Part shown: in pieces, positions 18,230 to 27,658 of the stretch
Layout of the letters: every line of letters begins with the position of its first letter
How positions within the stretch are numbered: the first letter of the stretch is position 1
Source of the DNA: Clostridia bacterium
Lineage (GTDB): Bacteria > Bacillota > Clostridia > UBA1381
DNA: 64,000 nucleotides
Reading direction: 5' to 3'
NCBI GenBank assembly: GCA_017935675.1
Contig: JAGBHE010000037.1
Span: forward strand, 1 to 64,000
Program-made: the position numbers and the translations under genes
The notes under the pieces: generated by a model
The model's input: the letters and a program-made list of their open reading frames with translations, nothing else
What the model was told of the DNA's origin: nothing
Databases searched by the model: none

Positions 18230-19855
18230 ATGAAAAAAATAGGTGTTTTAATATGCTTGATATCAGTTTTCGGTACTGCTGCAGCTGCGGCGGAAATTAC
18301 AACAGATGTAAGCATCAGAAAGGTAACTGTAACCGTTACAGATACATTAAATGCAGAGAAACCGACACTTCAGGTTCTTGACAAGGAAAAAACACGCGTT
18401 TTGTATACGGCAGAAGGAATTCTTTCCGAGGGCAAATATATATTTGATGTGTTTTCCATGGGAGCGGACGAGGCGAGCGGCGATTACATAGTAAGGATTG
18501 GAGAAAACGGAAAAATCACCGAAACGACTATGTATTATGCGTCCTATACTGAGCTTGTCAAAATGATAGACGCCGCGAAATCGGAAACGGTAACTTCGCA
18601 GGAGATTGCCGAAAGCTACGGCGGTATTCTGAATGTAAATACGGATAATTTTTCGTCGCTTCCTGCCAAGTGGAAAAACAGAATTACAAAGGAAATAAAG
18701 AGTCTTTCTATTGATAATGATACGGATGAAAATATAAAATCAGGGGTCCGGGATTTGAAGAATGTTTTTGAAAAATGGATGAATTACGGAAATCTTGCAT
18801 CCTCGTCAGATGTAAAGCTGATTTCAAAAGCAGTCGGCTATTTTACGGATTTAGATACGAAGTACTATGAAAAGCTTTCTGATATATCCTGCATAAAAAC
18901 AGGCTTTGAAGCAGTTGATTTTGATGAGGAAGCAATAGGTGAGGCGGAGCTTTCAAGGCTGTTTGACGGCGCAGTATTGACGGGCGTTATTATTCAGAAC
19001 GATTGGGCGACAGGCAGGGAGGCTGTAAAATATTACACGGAAAAGGGTCTTATTGCGCTTGAGTCAAAATATTTAAGCGCAGGCTCTGATACGTATAAGT
19101 CGCTTAAGCAGAAGAATATAACAAATTATAACGACATTCCGCCGGCAATTAAAAGCTGTTATGACAGCGCTGCCCCGGCAGGCAGCTCCGGCGGCTCGGG
19201 CGGTTCGGGCAGCTCCGGCGGCTCAGGCGGCAAGACTCTTAACAATGCGGGAAGCGTCGGCAGTATTCCGGTTTCAACTGACTCACAGCCGCAGAGCACA
19301 GTCCCCGTATTCAGCGATATTGACGGCGTTCCGTGGGCGAAGGCGGCGATTGAAGCCTTTGCGGAAAAAGGAATACTGTCCGGAAAATCAAAAGGGATAT
19401 TTGCTCCCGATGATACGATGACAAGAGCGGAGTTTGTGAAGGTTATCGTTTCCGCTCTCGGACTTGTTGATGAAAATGCTGCTGCCGACTTTGATGATGT
19501 ATCTGAAGACGCATGGTATTATAAATATGTTGCTTCAGGAAAGAAAGCAGGTCTTGTCAGCGGAGTCAGTGATACTCACTTCGGAGCACAGGATAATATA
19601 ACGCGTCAGGACATGGCTGTTATAGTAAGCAGAATTGCGGAAATTTTTGAAATTAAAACCGAAAACGGCGGCGCGGAATTTTCAGACGGCGGCGAAATTT
19701 CAGATTATGCAAAGGAAGCCGTTTCAAGGCTTTCAGGCGCCGGAATTATAAACGGAATGGGAGACGGAACTTTTTCCCCGAAATCATATGTGACAAGAGC
19801 ACAGGGTGCTAAGGTTATATATGACATTATCAGCCGGAAAGGGAGGACTGAATAA
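18230..19855 (+). CDS. secreted protein with C-terminal triple SLH anchor
   Basis: A 541-residue exported protein with signal peptide MKKIGVLICLISVFGTAAAAAE. A short beta-rich domain (25-105) and a helical region (about 110-310) come next, then a Ser-Gly-rich flexible linker (about 315-340). Three SLH repeats close the protein at about 358-405, 420-470 and 485-535, with canonical cores FSDIDGVPWAKAAIEAFAEKGIL, TRAEFVKVI and FSDGGEISDYAKEAV. Its role is probably structural or adaptor-like at the cell surface; the helical domain is not recognised. AAAGGAAGG precedes ATG 18230, 22 bp after the preceding gene. Its stop abuts the start of the next gene, so the two are translationally linked. Confidence 0.88.
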   Translation: MKKIGVLICLISVFGTAAAAAEITTDVSIRKVTVTVTDTLNAEKPTLQVLDKEKTRVLYTAEGILSEGKYIFDVFSMGADEASGDYIVRIGENGKITETTMYYASYTELVKMIDAAKSETVTSQEIAESYGGILNVNTDNFSSLPAKWKNRITKEIKSLSIDNDTDENIKSGVRDLKNVFEKWMNYGNLASSSDVKLISKAVGYFTDLDTKYYEKLSDISCIKTGFEAVDFDEEAIGEAELSRLFDGAVLTGVIIQNDWATGREAVKYYTEKGLIALESKYLSAGSDTYKSLKQKNITNYNDIPPAIKSCYDSAAPAGSSGGSGGSGSSGGSGGKTLNNAGSVGSIPVSTDSQPQSTVPVFSDIDGVPWAKAAIEAFAEKGILSGKSKGIFAPDDTMTRAEFVKVIVSALGLVDENAAADFDDVSEDAWYYKYVASGKKAGLVSGVSDTHFGAQDNITRQDMAVIVSRIAEIFEIKTENGGAEFSDGGEISDYAKEAVSRLSGAGIINGMGDGTFSPKSYVTRAQGAKVIYDIISRKGRTE

Positions 19856-22800
19856 ATGAAGAAATTAAGTATCATACTTGCACTGTCTGTACTCCTCAGC
19901 GGCATGCCCTCCGCATTTGTCCGGGCAGCGTCGGTTAAGGCAATTGTTCCGAACTCAACCTTTGACGCAGACTCAAAGGGCTGGTCAGGCGGCACGCTTG
20001 CTGACGGCGACGCGGTAAAGAAAAAGGGTAATTCCTATAAAACAACCTTTTCAACAGGCAATTATGCTGAATTTCAGCTGTCAGATAACGGAATGGTTCC
20101 CGGAATGGCGTATGAAGTGTCATTTTACGCTAAGGCGGACAAGGACGGAATCAGATTCCAGCCTATAAGAATCCATGGCAGCGGAGGCTGGACGTATTTA
20201 CAGACCGTAACTCTTACAACCTCATGGGAGAAATATACAATGCAGTTTACTCATCCCGCAGCTTCACAGCAGGGGAATGAGGTAGACGGTACGGGAAAAA
20301 TGTTTTTCAGAGTTCTTGATAAAGGCTCTGTGTGGCTTGATGAGGTTTATATACAAGACCCTAACGCGCTTATTGATGACGGCACTGATGAATATAAAGG
20401 TGAAATATATGAGCCTTATGTTTATGAGAGTGAGGGAAGAAAGGTTGATATGTCAGGCTTTTCCGATACTGTCGGGCATTGGGCGGAGAGAACCGCTGTA
20501 ATTATGAAGGCAGAAGGCATTATCAATGGCATGGGCGACGGGACATATCAGCCGGACAGAGGTATAACAAGAGCTGAATTTTTAAAGCTTTTAATGGTCG
20601 GATTTAATCTCGAGGACAGCTCATATGAAGGTATGTATTCTGATGTTTCGGGGGATGCATGGTATTCCGGCATGGTTCAGAACGCATATGAGCTTGGAAT
20701 AATCAGTCCGGTTTTAACGTCAGACGGAGGCTTTCATCCCGACGAGGCGATAAGCCGCGAGGACGCGGCAGCTCTTGCGGCCGGCTATGCTGAATTTATG
20801 GGATATGCAGATGTGACCTCAGATATTAGCTTTGCGGATGATTATGCAATTTCTCCCCTTGCTAAGGAATCTGTTTACAGCGCTGCGAGAAAAAATATTA
20901 TTACGGGTCTTCCCGGCGGTATCTTTAATCCCCGTGGCGGGCTTACGAGAGCAGAAGCGGCGCAGATTATGAAAAATCTTATTGAAAAAAACGGAATTCT
21001 TGCAATTTTCGTGGATTCGGAGAACGGAAAAGATACAAACCCCGGAACAGAGGCTTTGCCCGTTAAAACAATAGACAAGGCTCAAAAGCTTGTAAGAGAA
21101 AACAACACGGACATGAAGCATAACATTTATGTATTCATAAAGTCCGGTGAAATATTCGTTGACAAAACAATAGAGCTTACTCCTGCGGACGCAGGAAGCG
21201 GCATGTACAGCGTAATTTACACCTCCTACGGCGGGGGTCAGGCAGTTTTGTCGGGCGGTAAGCATTTTAAGGGCGGCTGGCAGACAGACGATGCCGAAAA
21301 GGGGATTTACAAGCTGTATGTGGGAAGTGATATCAAAACGCGTCAGATGTTTGTTGACGATATAAGAATGACAAGAGCGAGAACAGAGGGCGGTTTTGAA
21401 ACGGCAACGCTTATTACAGACGATAAGCTTGGCTACGTAACAAGCGATACATATTTCAAGGACTACAGAAACCCGGACGATTTGGAGCTTGTTTATTATG
21501 TGCAGTGGACAAATCCGCGGTGCGGAGTTTCAGACCTTACAGATAACGGTGACGGAACAATTACTCTTACAATGGATCAGCCTTGCTGGAATTATCTTAT
21601 GAACAAACAGCATCTTGTTGTTTCGCTGCCTGACCATTTTGAAAACCAGTATGAATTTATAGATGACCCCGGTGAGTGGTACCTGGACGATGAGGGCTGG
21701 CTCTACTTCAAGCCATACGATTTTCAAAATCTCAATGAGGCTGAAATAGTTCTTCCCGTAACGGAGCAGTTTATAAATGTGACGGGAAGCAAGGAAAACA
21801 GGGTGGAAAACCTTGCATTAATAAATTTGGGCTTTAAGTATGCAACATGGATGCGGCCGAGCACCGGAAACGGATATACGGACGCACAGGGCGGACGTCT
21901 GCGCGAAAACGGCGGCGACCATGTCCCCGATTCCTCGGTATGGGTTAAGTATGCGAATAATCTGACTATAAAGGACTGCACCTTCTCAAAGCTTGGTATA
22001 ACGGCTCTTAATGTGACGGACTGGATTGAAAATGCAAGCATTTCGGGAAACCATATGTATGATTTGTCCGCAGCCGGAATGTATATCGGAAACCACGGAG
22101 TTCTCGGCGGCGCTTCAGGCAATGATTATATAAGCAAGAATATTTTGGTTGAAAACAACTATGTTCATGATTACGGTATTGATTACGGCTCCTCAGACGG
22201 TATTGAGGGTATGACGATGCAGTATGCAACGGTACGTAACAACGAGATTTACAAAGGGCGTTATTCCGGCCTTGTTCTCGGCTACGGTGCAAGCGGGTCA
22301 AGATATGCGATAGATTATGTTCATAATTATATCCATGATGTTTTATATGAGAACATCTATGACGGCGGAGCAGTATATGTTACCGGCGCGACAGACGGTG
22401 ATGAGGACAGAAGAAACACCATTGCCTATAATTACTGTGTAAATCAGGGTAATCATTTCGGTATTTTTTATCTTGATAATAATACAACATGGTGGGATGT
22501 CAGCAATAATGTTGCGGATCAGAGAAGAAGCCCCTTATGGTACGGCTACAAGAGAAAGACGGGCGAAAATATAAGCATACTGTTTTCAAACGGTAAGGAA
22601 CACAATAAGTGCCATTCAAACTATTCTACCCATGACGCCTTTAAAATGAGCGGAACGTTCTGGGTTGACGGCGTTCCTGATACGGATATAGGCGAAAACT
22701 ATATTTATGAGGACGGAAACTGGCCTGCGGAGGCTCTTGACATAATAGCACAGTCAGGGCTTAACGCTGAATATGAGGCAAAATATCCTGCCGGCATTCA

Positions 22801-23905
22801 GGTTATTGACGCTTCGGTAAGAGAGAATGCCGTGCTTCGCAAAAATGAAACAGCGGACATCTTTGAAATGTTTAAAATCAAGGCTTACGGCAGGAAAAAT
22901 GTTGAGCTTCCTATAGACAGAAGCAGTTTTAAGTTCTATACAAACGATAATGATATTATTTCAGTATCGGAGGACGGATATGTTACAAGTATCGGAACAG
23001 GCATTGCCAAGCTTGATATACTGGTTTTTGTCGGTGATATACTTTATAAGTATACGGGAATTATCAATTCCGGCGATGAATTCGGCAAAGCGTCTCTCAA
23101 TACAAACAATATTACCGTTTATGAGGGGAGAAGCTATAAGCTTGTACCGTCTGTCGTGTCAAAGCTCGGTGCGGAGCTCATGATCAAGTCTGTTTCATAC
23201 AGCTCGGCAAATGAAGCAGTAGCAAAGGTTTCAGAGGATGGAACAGTAACCGGAACGGGCATAGGTGAAACAACCGTTACGGCAGCGATAGAAAGTGATG
23301 AAACAGTTGTTTTTGAAATACCGGTGACGGTTAAGAAGAAGCCTGACGGCAAAGGCTTTAATGTTAATGATTATATGGTATATGACTTTTCGGACGCAGT
23401 CCGCTCGACGGATTCGTGGCTGACGGGCAGTGACGGCGATACGGTTGTCAAGGAAGGCACAGGCATCAGGATTCTTACTCCTTCCGTAACTGCCGGACAG
23501 AATCAGCAATTTACTGATGAGCTTCTCCATATGAAGCTGAAAATTAACGCGTCCGGGGGATGGCCTTCGATTTCCCTCCGCTCCGATACACAGACAGGAA
23601 GCTACGGCAAAGCTACTCAGTACATGGTAACCTTCGGCGCCGGAAACCTTTCAATTCAGAAATTTGTAAAGGGCGAGAGAAGAACATATGAAAACGCAAA
23701 CTTCCCGTGCAGCTTTGAGTACGGAAAGGAATACGACCTTCTGATAGGTGCGATTAACCATGACGACAGTGTAGAGGTTATAGTCTGCCTTGACGGCGAG
23801 CCTGTTATGAGATTCCATGACTATGATGAAACAAGAATAACTGAGCAGGGGCATGTTCAGGTATATTGCAGAGCCGGAAGCATTGAGCTTATGCCTGTTG
23901 ACTGA
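19856..23905 (+). CDS. SLH-anchored CBM/beta-helix carbohydrate enzyme (GH141-like)
   Basis: A 1349-residue surface protein that starts directly after the preceding stop codon. Order: signal peptide (1-25); one CBM4/9-like jelly-roll (about 28-168); three SLH repeats (201-375); right-handed parallel beta-helix (about 385-1020) opening IFVDSENGKDTNPGTEALPV; a BIG2 Ig-like domain (about 1090-1170); and a concanavalin-like C-terminal domain. Beta-helix features include YYVQWTNPRCGV, DDPGEWYLDDEGWLYFKP and repeated NNYVHDYG/ISGNHMYDL turns. The PGEWYLD...LYF.P pattern resembles GH141 or related pectin-active beta-helix enzymes; the exact activity is uncertain. It is paralogous to the next gene, which lacks the SLH anchor. 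Confidence 0.85.
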   Translation: MKKLSIILALSVLLSGMPSAFVRAASVKAIVPNSTFDADSKGWSGGTLADGDAVKKKGNSYKTTFSTGNYAEFQLSDNGMVPGMAYEVSFYAKADKDGIRFQPIRIHGSGGWTYLQTVTLTTSWEKYTMQFTHPAASQQGNEVDGTGKMFFRVLDKGSVWLDEVYIQDPNALIDDGTDEYKGEIYEPYVYESEGRKVDMSGFSDTVGHWAERTAVIMKAEGIINGMGDGTYQPDRGITRAEFLKLLMVGFNLEDSSYEGMYSDVSGDAWYSGMVQNAYELGIISPVLTSDGGFHPDEAISREDAAALAAGYAEFMGYADVTSDISFADDYAISPLAKESVYSAARKNIITGLPGGIFNPRGGLTRAEAAQIMKNLIEKNGILAIFVDSENGKDTNPGTEALPVKTIDKAQKLVRENNTDMKHNIYVFIKSGEIFVDKTIELTPADAGSGMYSVIYTSYGGGQAVLSGGKHFKGGWQTDDAEKGIYKLYVGSDIKTRQMFVDDIRMTRARTEGGFETATLITDDKLGYVTSDTYFKDYRNPDDLELVYYVQWTNPRCGVSDLTDNGDGTITLTMDQPCWNYLMNKQHLVVSLPDHFENQYEFIDDPGEWYLDDEGWLYFKPYDFQNLNEAEIVLPVTEQFINVTGSKENRVENLALINLGFKYATWMRPSTGNGYTDAQGGRLRENGGDHVPDSSVWVKYANNLTIKDCTFSKLGITALNVTDWIENASISGNHMYDLSAAGMYIGNHGVLGGASGNDYISKNILVENNYVHDYGIDYGSSDGIEGMTMQYATVRNNEIYKGRYSGLVLGYGASGSRYAIDYVHNYIHDVLYENIYDGGAVYVTGATDGDEDRRNTIAYNYCVNQGNHFGIFYLDNNTTWWDVSNNVADQRRSPLWYGYKRKTGENISILFSNGKEHNKCHSNYSTHDAFKMSGTFWVDGVPDTDIGENYIYEDGNWPAEALDIIAQSGLNAEYEAKYPAGIQVIDASVRENAVLRKNETADIFEMFKIKAYGRKNVELPIDRSSFKFYTNDNDIISVSEDGYVTSIGTGIAKLDILVFVGDILYKYTGIINSGDEFGKASLNTNNITVYEGRSYKLVPSVVSKLGAELMIKSVSYSSANEAVAKVSEDGTVTGTGIGETTVTAAIESDETVVFEIPVTVKKKPDGKGFNVNDYMVYDFSDAVRSTDSWLTGSDGDTVVKEGTGIRILTPSVTAGQNQQFTDELLHMKLKINASGGWPSISLRSDTQTGSYGKATQYMVTFGAGNLSIQKFVKGERRTYENANFPCSFEYGKEYDLLIGAINHDDSVEVIVCLDGEPVMRFHDYDETRITEQGHVQVYCRAGSIELMPVD

Positions 23906-23919
23906 TGTGAGGAATTTGT

Positions 23920-26900
23920 ATGATAATAAAAAAATTTTTAGGTCTCCTTCCCGTTTTGCTGACTGCGGTATGCACCGCAGTCAGCGGAGCGGAGCTTAGC
24001 AGGAGCGATATTATATATGAGGGCTTTGAAGGCAGCATCGGTGAATTTGAAAATTCCGGCGCAGAGGTTTCATATATAGACGGAGTTCACGGGAGCGCGG
24101 CTCAGCTAAGCAACAATTACAAATATAATACAATAAAGCTTAAATCCGTAAAAGGCATAAACAGAAAATATAAAATAAGCTACTATGTAAAGGGCATAGA
24201 TAACTATGAGGGCAAGCAGCTTAAAATGGTTGTTATGCGTACTTCGCTTCATAAAAATTCCCTTGGTGAGGAAGCCATGAATCCGGTCTCAACCACATAT
24301 CATTATTTGGGCGCCTGCGCCCTGACCGGGGAGTGGCAGAAGGTAACGGCGGTTTTGTATGATTCAAATCAGTCAATAACAGATGAGGTCGGAAATTGTG
24401 TTTTCTATCCCGTGCTTTACTATACTGACGAAAATTCAGGGACGGATATCCCTAAAGGCGACGCGGCAAGCTACGCAATAGATGAATTTACCGTTGAGCC
24501 CTTTGACATAATAGAGGGCGGGGATTTTTCCGGCGGCTACGGAAATTTTACGTATTATAAGAACCTTGTGAGAAGCTCCATATATTCCGAAAACGGCAAT
24601 AATTGCCTTGTGATGAATTGCCATAACGGAACGGGCGCTTCCGCAACGGAGAAAAGCCTCTATTATTATCCTAATATAGAGGAAGGACAAAACTACAGGA
24701 TATCCTTCAGAGCGAGAACGGCTGTGGGAGAAAATACCCTGAGAACAATATTTTCAAGAGTCGGCGGGAAATTTTCTGCCGGAACAACCACAGGAACAAG
24801 GTATCAGAATTTAAGAGATGTTACCTTAACGAGCAAATGGCAAACCTTCAGCCATGACTTTACCGCTCCGTCGGAAACAGCGTCAGGCATTGCATACAGA
24901 TATCCAATGCTTATATTGCGGGCGGTAGAAGCCGGTACAATTTATCTTGATGATATACGTATTATTAAAATCGGGAATGATATTTTTGATATTATCCCGA
25001 GCGGCAGAGCAAAGGCAGGAGAGAAAATTGATATACGCTTTTCCGATAAGGCGGCAGGCGGCGCGGGCTACAAGTGGAGGATTATCGACACCGGAAAAAA
25101 AGCTGTTTTGCAAAGCGGAGACTGTACGGAAAAGAAATTTTCTTTCACAATGCCTGATGCAGCCGGAATAGCTGTCGGAATCCGGCGGATTAATTCTGAC
25201 GGAGGCTTTAGTGAGGAACGCCTTCTGACAATTGAGAAAATAGAAAATGAAGAATATGCGGTTTCCACCCTTTCCGATAAGCAGGAAATAGGCGCAGGTT
25301 ATACCGACTCTGTCTGGACGCCGGATTTTGAAAAAATAAGAGCATATATTAAGCTGAAAAACAAATCGGAATACTGCAGGGGATATCTTGCAATGTACGA
25401 TAAGGAAAACAGACTTATAAAAATAGACACATCGCCGCTTTCCGAGGGGATAAATGAATATGAGCTTGCAGCTGACGGCGGAGAATATGCAAAGCTGTTT
25501 GCCTTTGACAGCAAATACAGACCTCTTATGATACCGGAAATTCTTATCCGTGACAGGGAATCCGAATTTATTTATGTGGATTTTGATACCGGAAAATCAA
25601 CCTACCGCGGGACATATGCAGAGCCGGTCAAGCAGATAAGCGGAGCATATAATAAAATCAGCACAAGGGAAATAGCCGATGATAAGAATGTTTATATCAT
25701 GGTTAAGGCGTCTGCCTCTCCGTATACGAGTGCTGTTAATATAACTTCAAGCTCAAGAAGCGGACATATAACATATGTGGGCTACGGCGGCAAGCCGGAG
25801 GAAAAGCCTGTTTTAACGGGCGGAGAAAAAATAACCGGCTGGGAGATTTATGATGAAGCAAATAATATTTATCGTGCAGCGGTTACAAGCTCAAATATAA
25901 CAAATTTCCGTCAGCTTTATATTAACGGAAACCGCGGTATAAGGGCAAGAAGCAATTCAATTCCCGTTATGAAAGCAATAACCGGAACGGGATATGAATT
26001 TTACGATACATATATGCCTCTCCTTTCAAATGCTGAGGAGGCGGAGTTTGTATATCACTATAAATGGACAAATCCAAGATGCGGAATTAAAAGCGTAACG
26101 GATAAGGGGCAGGGCGTTGTTTCTGTTGATATGGATGATTATTGCTGGAGGCTTCTTGTGAACAAGGCGCACCTTGTCCCTACATCCGGACCTGCGTATA
26201 TTGAAAATGCATATGAGCTGTTAGATTCTCCGGGAGAATGGTACTATAACAAAAATGAAAGGTACGTTTATTACATTCCGAGAAGCTTTGAGGATATGTC
26301 GTCTGCCGAGGTTATTGCTCCCGCTCGGGAAAATCTTCTCACGGTAAAGGGAAGCAAATCAGCCTCAATAAGGAATATAACCTTTAAAAACCTTGAGTTT
26401 GCATACTCAAACTGGATTTATCCCGATGAATTCGGCTATTCCGATGCACAAAGCGGAAGAATAAGAGATAACGGAGACAAAATTCCGGGTGCGGCGGCAG
26501 TTGTTGAGTATGCCGACAATGTAAACTTCAAGGACTGCAGATTTATAAATCTCGGTATGACAGCCCTTACCTGCCTTGAGGGTATAACAAACTGTGAAAT
26601 ATCGGGAAATGAATTTTCAAATCTTGCCGGAAGCGGAATGTATGTGGGCAATGCAGCCGACAAAACGAATGTGAGCCAAAATATTTTGATTGAAAACAAT
26701 TATATTCATGATATCGGTCTCGATTATAAATCCTGCGTCGGCATTGCACCCTTGTGGCAGAGAAATATGTCTGTAATTCACAATGAAATATTTGATGTTC
26801 CGTACTGCGGAATTCACGGCGGATACGGAGCAAGAAGCGATTCAACCGATTTGAATTATAATTATAACTATATTCACAGAGTTTTGAATGACGCACTCTT

Positions 26901-27588
26901 TGACGGCGGCGCTATATATCACACTGGGGCCACAGGCGGCAGTGATGAAAATCCCAATTACATGAAGGGAAATTATTTAAAAGAGCAGATGAACGATTAT
27001 GGACCCCTTTATCCCGATAACGGTGCGTCCGGCTGGATGATGTGCGATAATGTAATTGACCTTTCAATGGTTAAGCCCTGGAGAAGCGGAAGCGTAAGAT
27101 GGCTTTTGTCAAATCCGTCAATGGGCAACCGGGCAGATAATAACTATACAACGGTTGACAGGGTTCAGATTAATACAGGTCAGCTTACAGATCCCGATAA
27201 TGACCCGGGTGTGACTATAACAAACACACATGTGTATCCCGATGCAAGCTGGCCCGAAGAAGCCCTTGCAATAATTGGGGATGCCGGTCTTTCCGAAAAA
27301 TACAGCGCGCTTTTAGCGCCCCGTTATCAGATTACGAAAACGCCGGAGGAAACCCTTCGCATTCAGCTCGGAATGACAAAGACTCCCAAGCTTTACGGTG
27401 AAGGCGGAAAAGGCGGCATATTCAGCAGAAGTGAAATTATTTATATTGAAAACAATTCACCTGAGCTTTTTGAGATAAACGGCACGGACATCAAGGCAAA
27501 GGCTGTAGGCTGTGGAAGCATTACGGTATATACCTACAGCGGAAATGTTCTGAAAAAGCTTAATATCCCGGTAGAAGCTTACAGCTGA
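23920..27588 (+). CDS. secreted CBM/beta-helix carbohydrate enzyme (GH141-like), unanchored paralogue
   Basis: A 1222-residue exported protein with a signal peptide at about 1-24 (VLLTAVCTAVSGAE). Two CBM4/9-like jelly-rolls follow (about 28-190 and 200-355, with YKISYYVKGID and YRISFRARTAV), then beta-sandwich linkers (about 360-545). A right-handed beta-helix (about 550-1130) aligns with the preceding gene (YHYKWTNPRCGI, DSPGEWYYNKNERYVYYIP, SGNEFSNLAGSGMYVGN). A short C-terminal Ig-like segment ends it. It has no SLH repeats and no sorting motif, so it is probably released. Starting 14 bp after its paralogue, the pair looks like a duplication that split into anchored and free forms. Probable pectic-glycan hydrolase; the substrate is unresolved. 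Confidence 0.85.
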   Translation: MIIKKFLGLLPVLLTAVCTAVSGAELSRSDIIYEGFEGSIGEFENSGAEVSYIDGVHGSAAQLSNNYKYNTIKLKSVKGINRKYKISYYVKGIDNYEGKQLKMVVMRTSLHKNSLGEEAMNPVSTTYHYLGACALTGEWQKVTAVLYDSNQSITDEVGNCVFYPVLYYTDENSGTDIPKGDAASYAIDEFTVEPFDIIEGGDFSGGYGNFTYYKNLVRSSIYSENGNNCLVMNCHNGTGASATEKSLYYYPNIEEGQNYRISFRARTAVGENTLRTIFSRVGGKFSAGTTTGTRYQNLRDVTLTSKWQTFSHDFTAPSETASGIAYRYPMLILRAVEAGTIYLDDIRIIKIGNDIFDIIPSGRAKAGEKIDIRFSDKAAGGAGYKWRIIDTGKKAVLQSGDCTEKKFSFTMPDAAGIAVGIRRINSDGGFSEERLLTIEKIENEEYAVSTLSDKQEIGAGYTDSVWTPDFEKIRAYIKLKNKSEYCRGYLAMYDKENRLIKIDTSPLSEGINEYELAADGGEYAKLFAFDSKYRPLMIPEILIRDRESEFIYVDFDTGKSTYRGTYAEPVKQISGAYNKISTREIADDKNVYIMVKASASPYTSAVNITSSSRSGHITYVGYGGKPEEKPVLTGGEKITGWEIYDEANNIYRAAVTSSNITNFRQLYINGNRGIRARSNSIPVMKAITGTGYEFYDTYMPLLSNAEEAEFVYHYKWTNPRCGIKSVTDKGQGVVSVDMDDYCWRLLVNKAHLVPTSGPAYIENAYELLDSPGEWYYNKNERYVYYIPRSFEDMSSAEVIAPARENLLTVKGSKSASIRNITFKNLEFAYSNWIYPDEFGYSDAQSGRIRDNGDKIPGAAAVVEYADNVNFKDCRFINLGMTALTCLEGITNCEISGNEFSNLAGSGMYVGNAADKTNVSQNILIENNYIHDIGLDYKSCVGIAPLWQRNMSVIHNEIFDVPYCGIHGGYGARSDSTDLNYNYNYIHRVLNDALFDGGAIYHTGATGGSDENPNYMKGNYLKEQMNDYGPLYPDNGASGWMMCDNVIDLSMVKPWRSGSVRWLLSNPSMGNRADNNYTTVDRVQINTGQLTDPDNDPGVTITNTHVYPDASWPEEALAIIGDAGLSEKYSALLAPRYQITKTPEETLRIQLGMTKTPKLYGEGGKGGIFSRSEIIYIENNSPELFEINGTDIKAKAVGCGSITVYTYSGNVLKKLNIPVEAYS

Positions 27589-27658
27589 GGTTCAATGATT
27601 TTGGAAAGCAGAGAATAAGCTCTGTTTATGATATTCAGGATGAAGGAGGAGTAAATTT

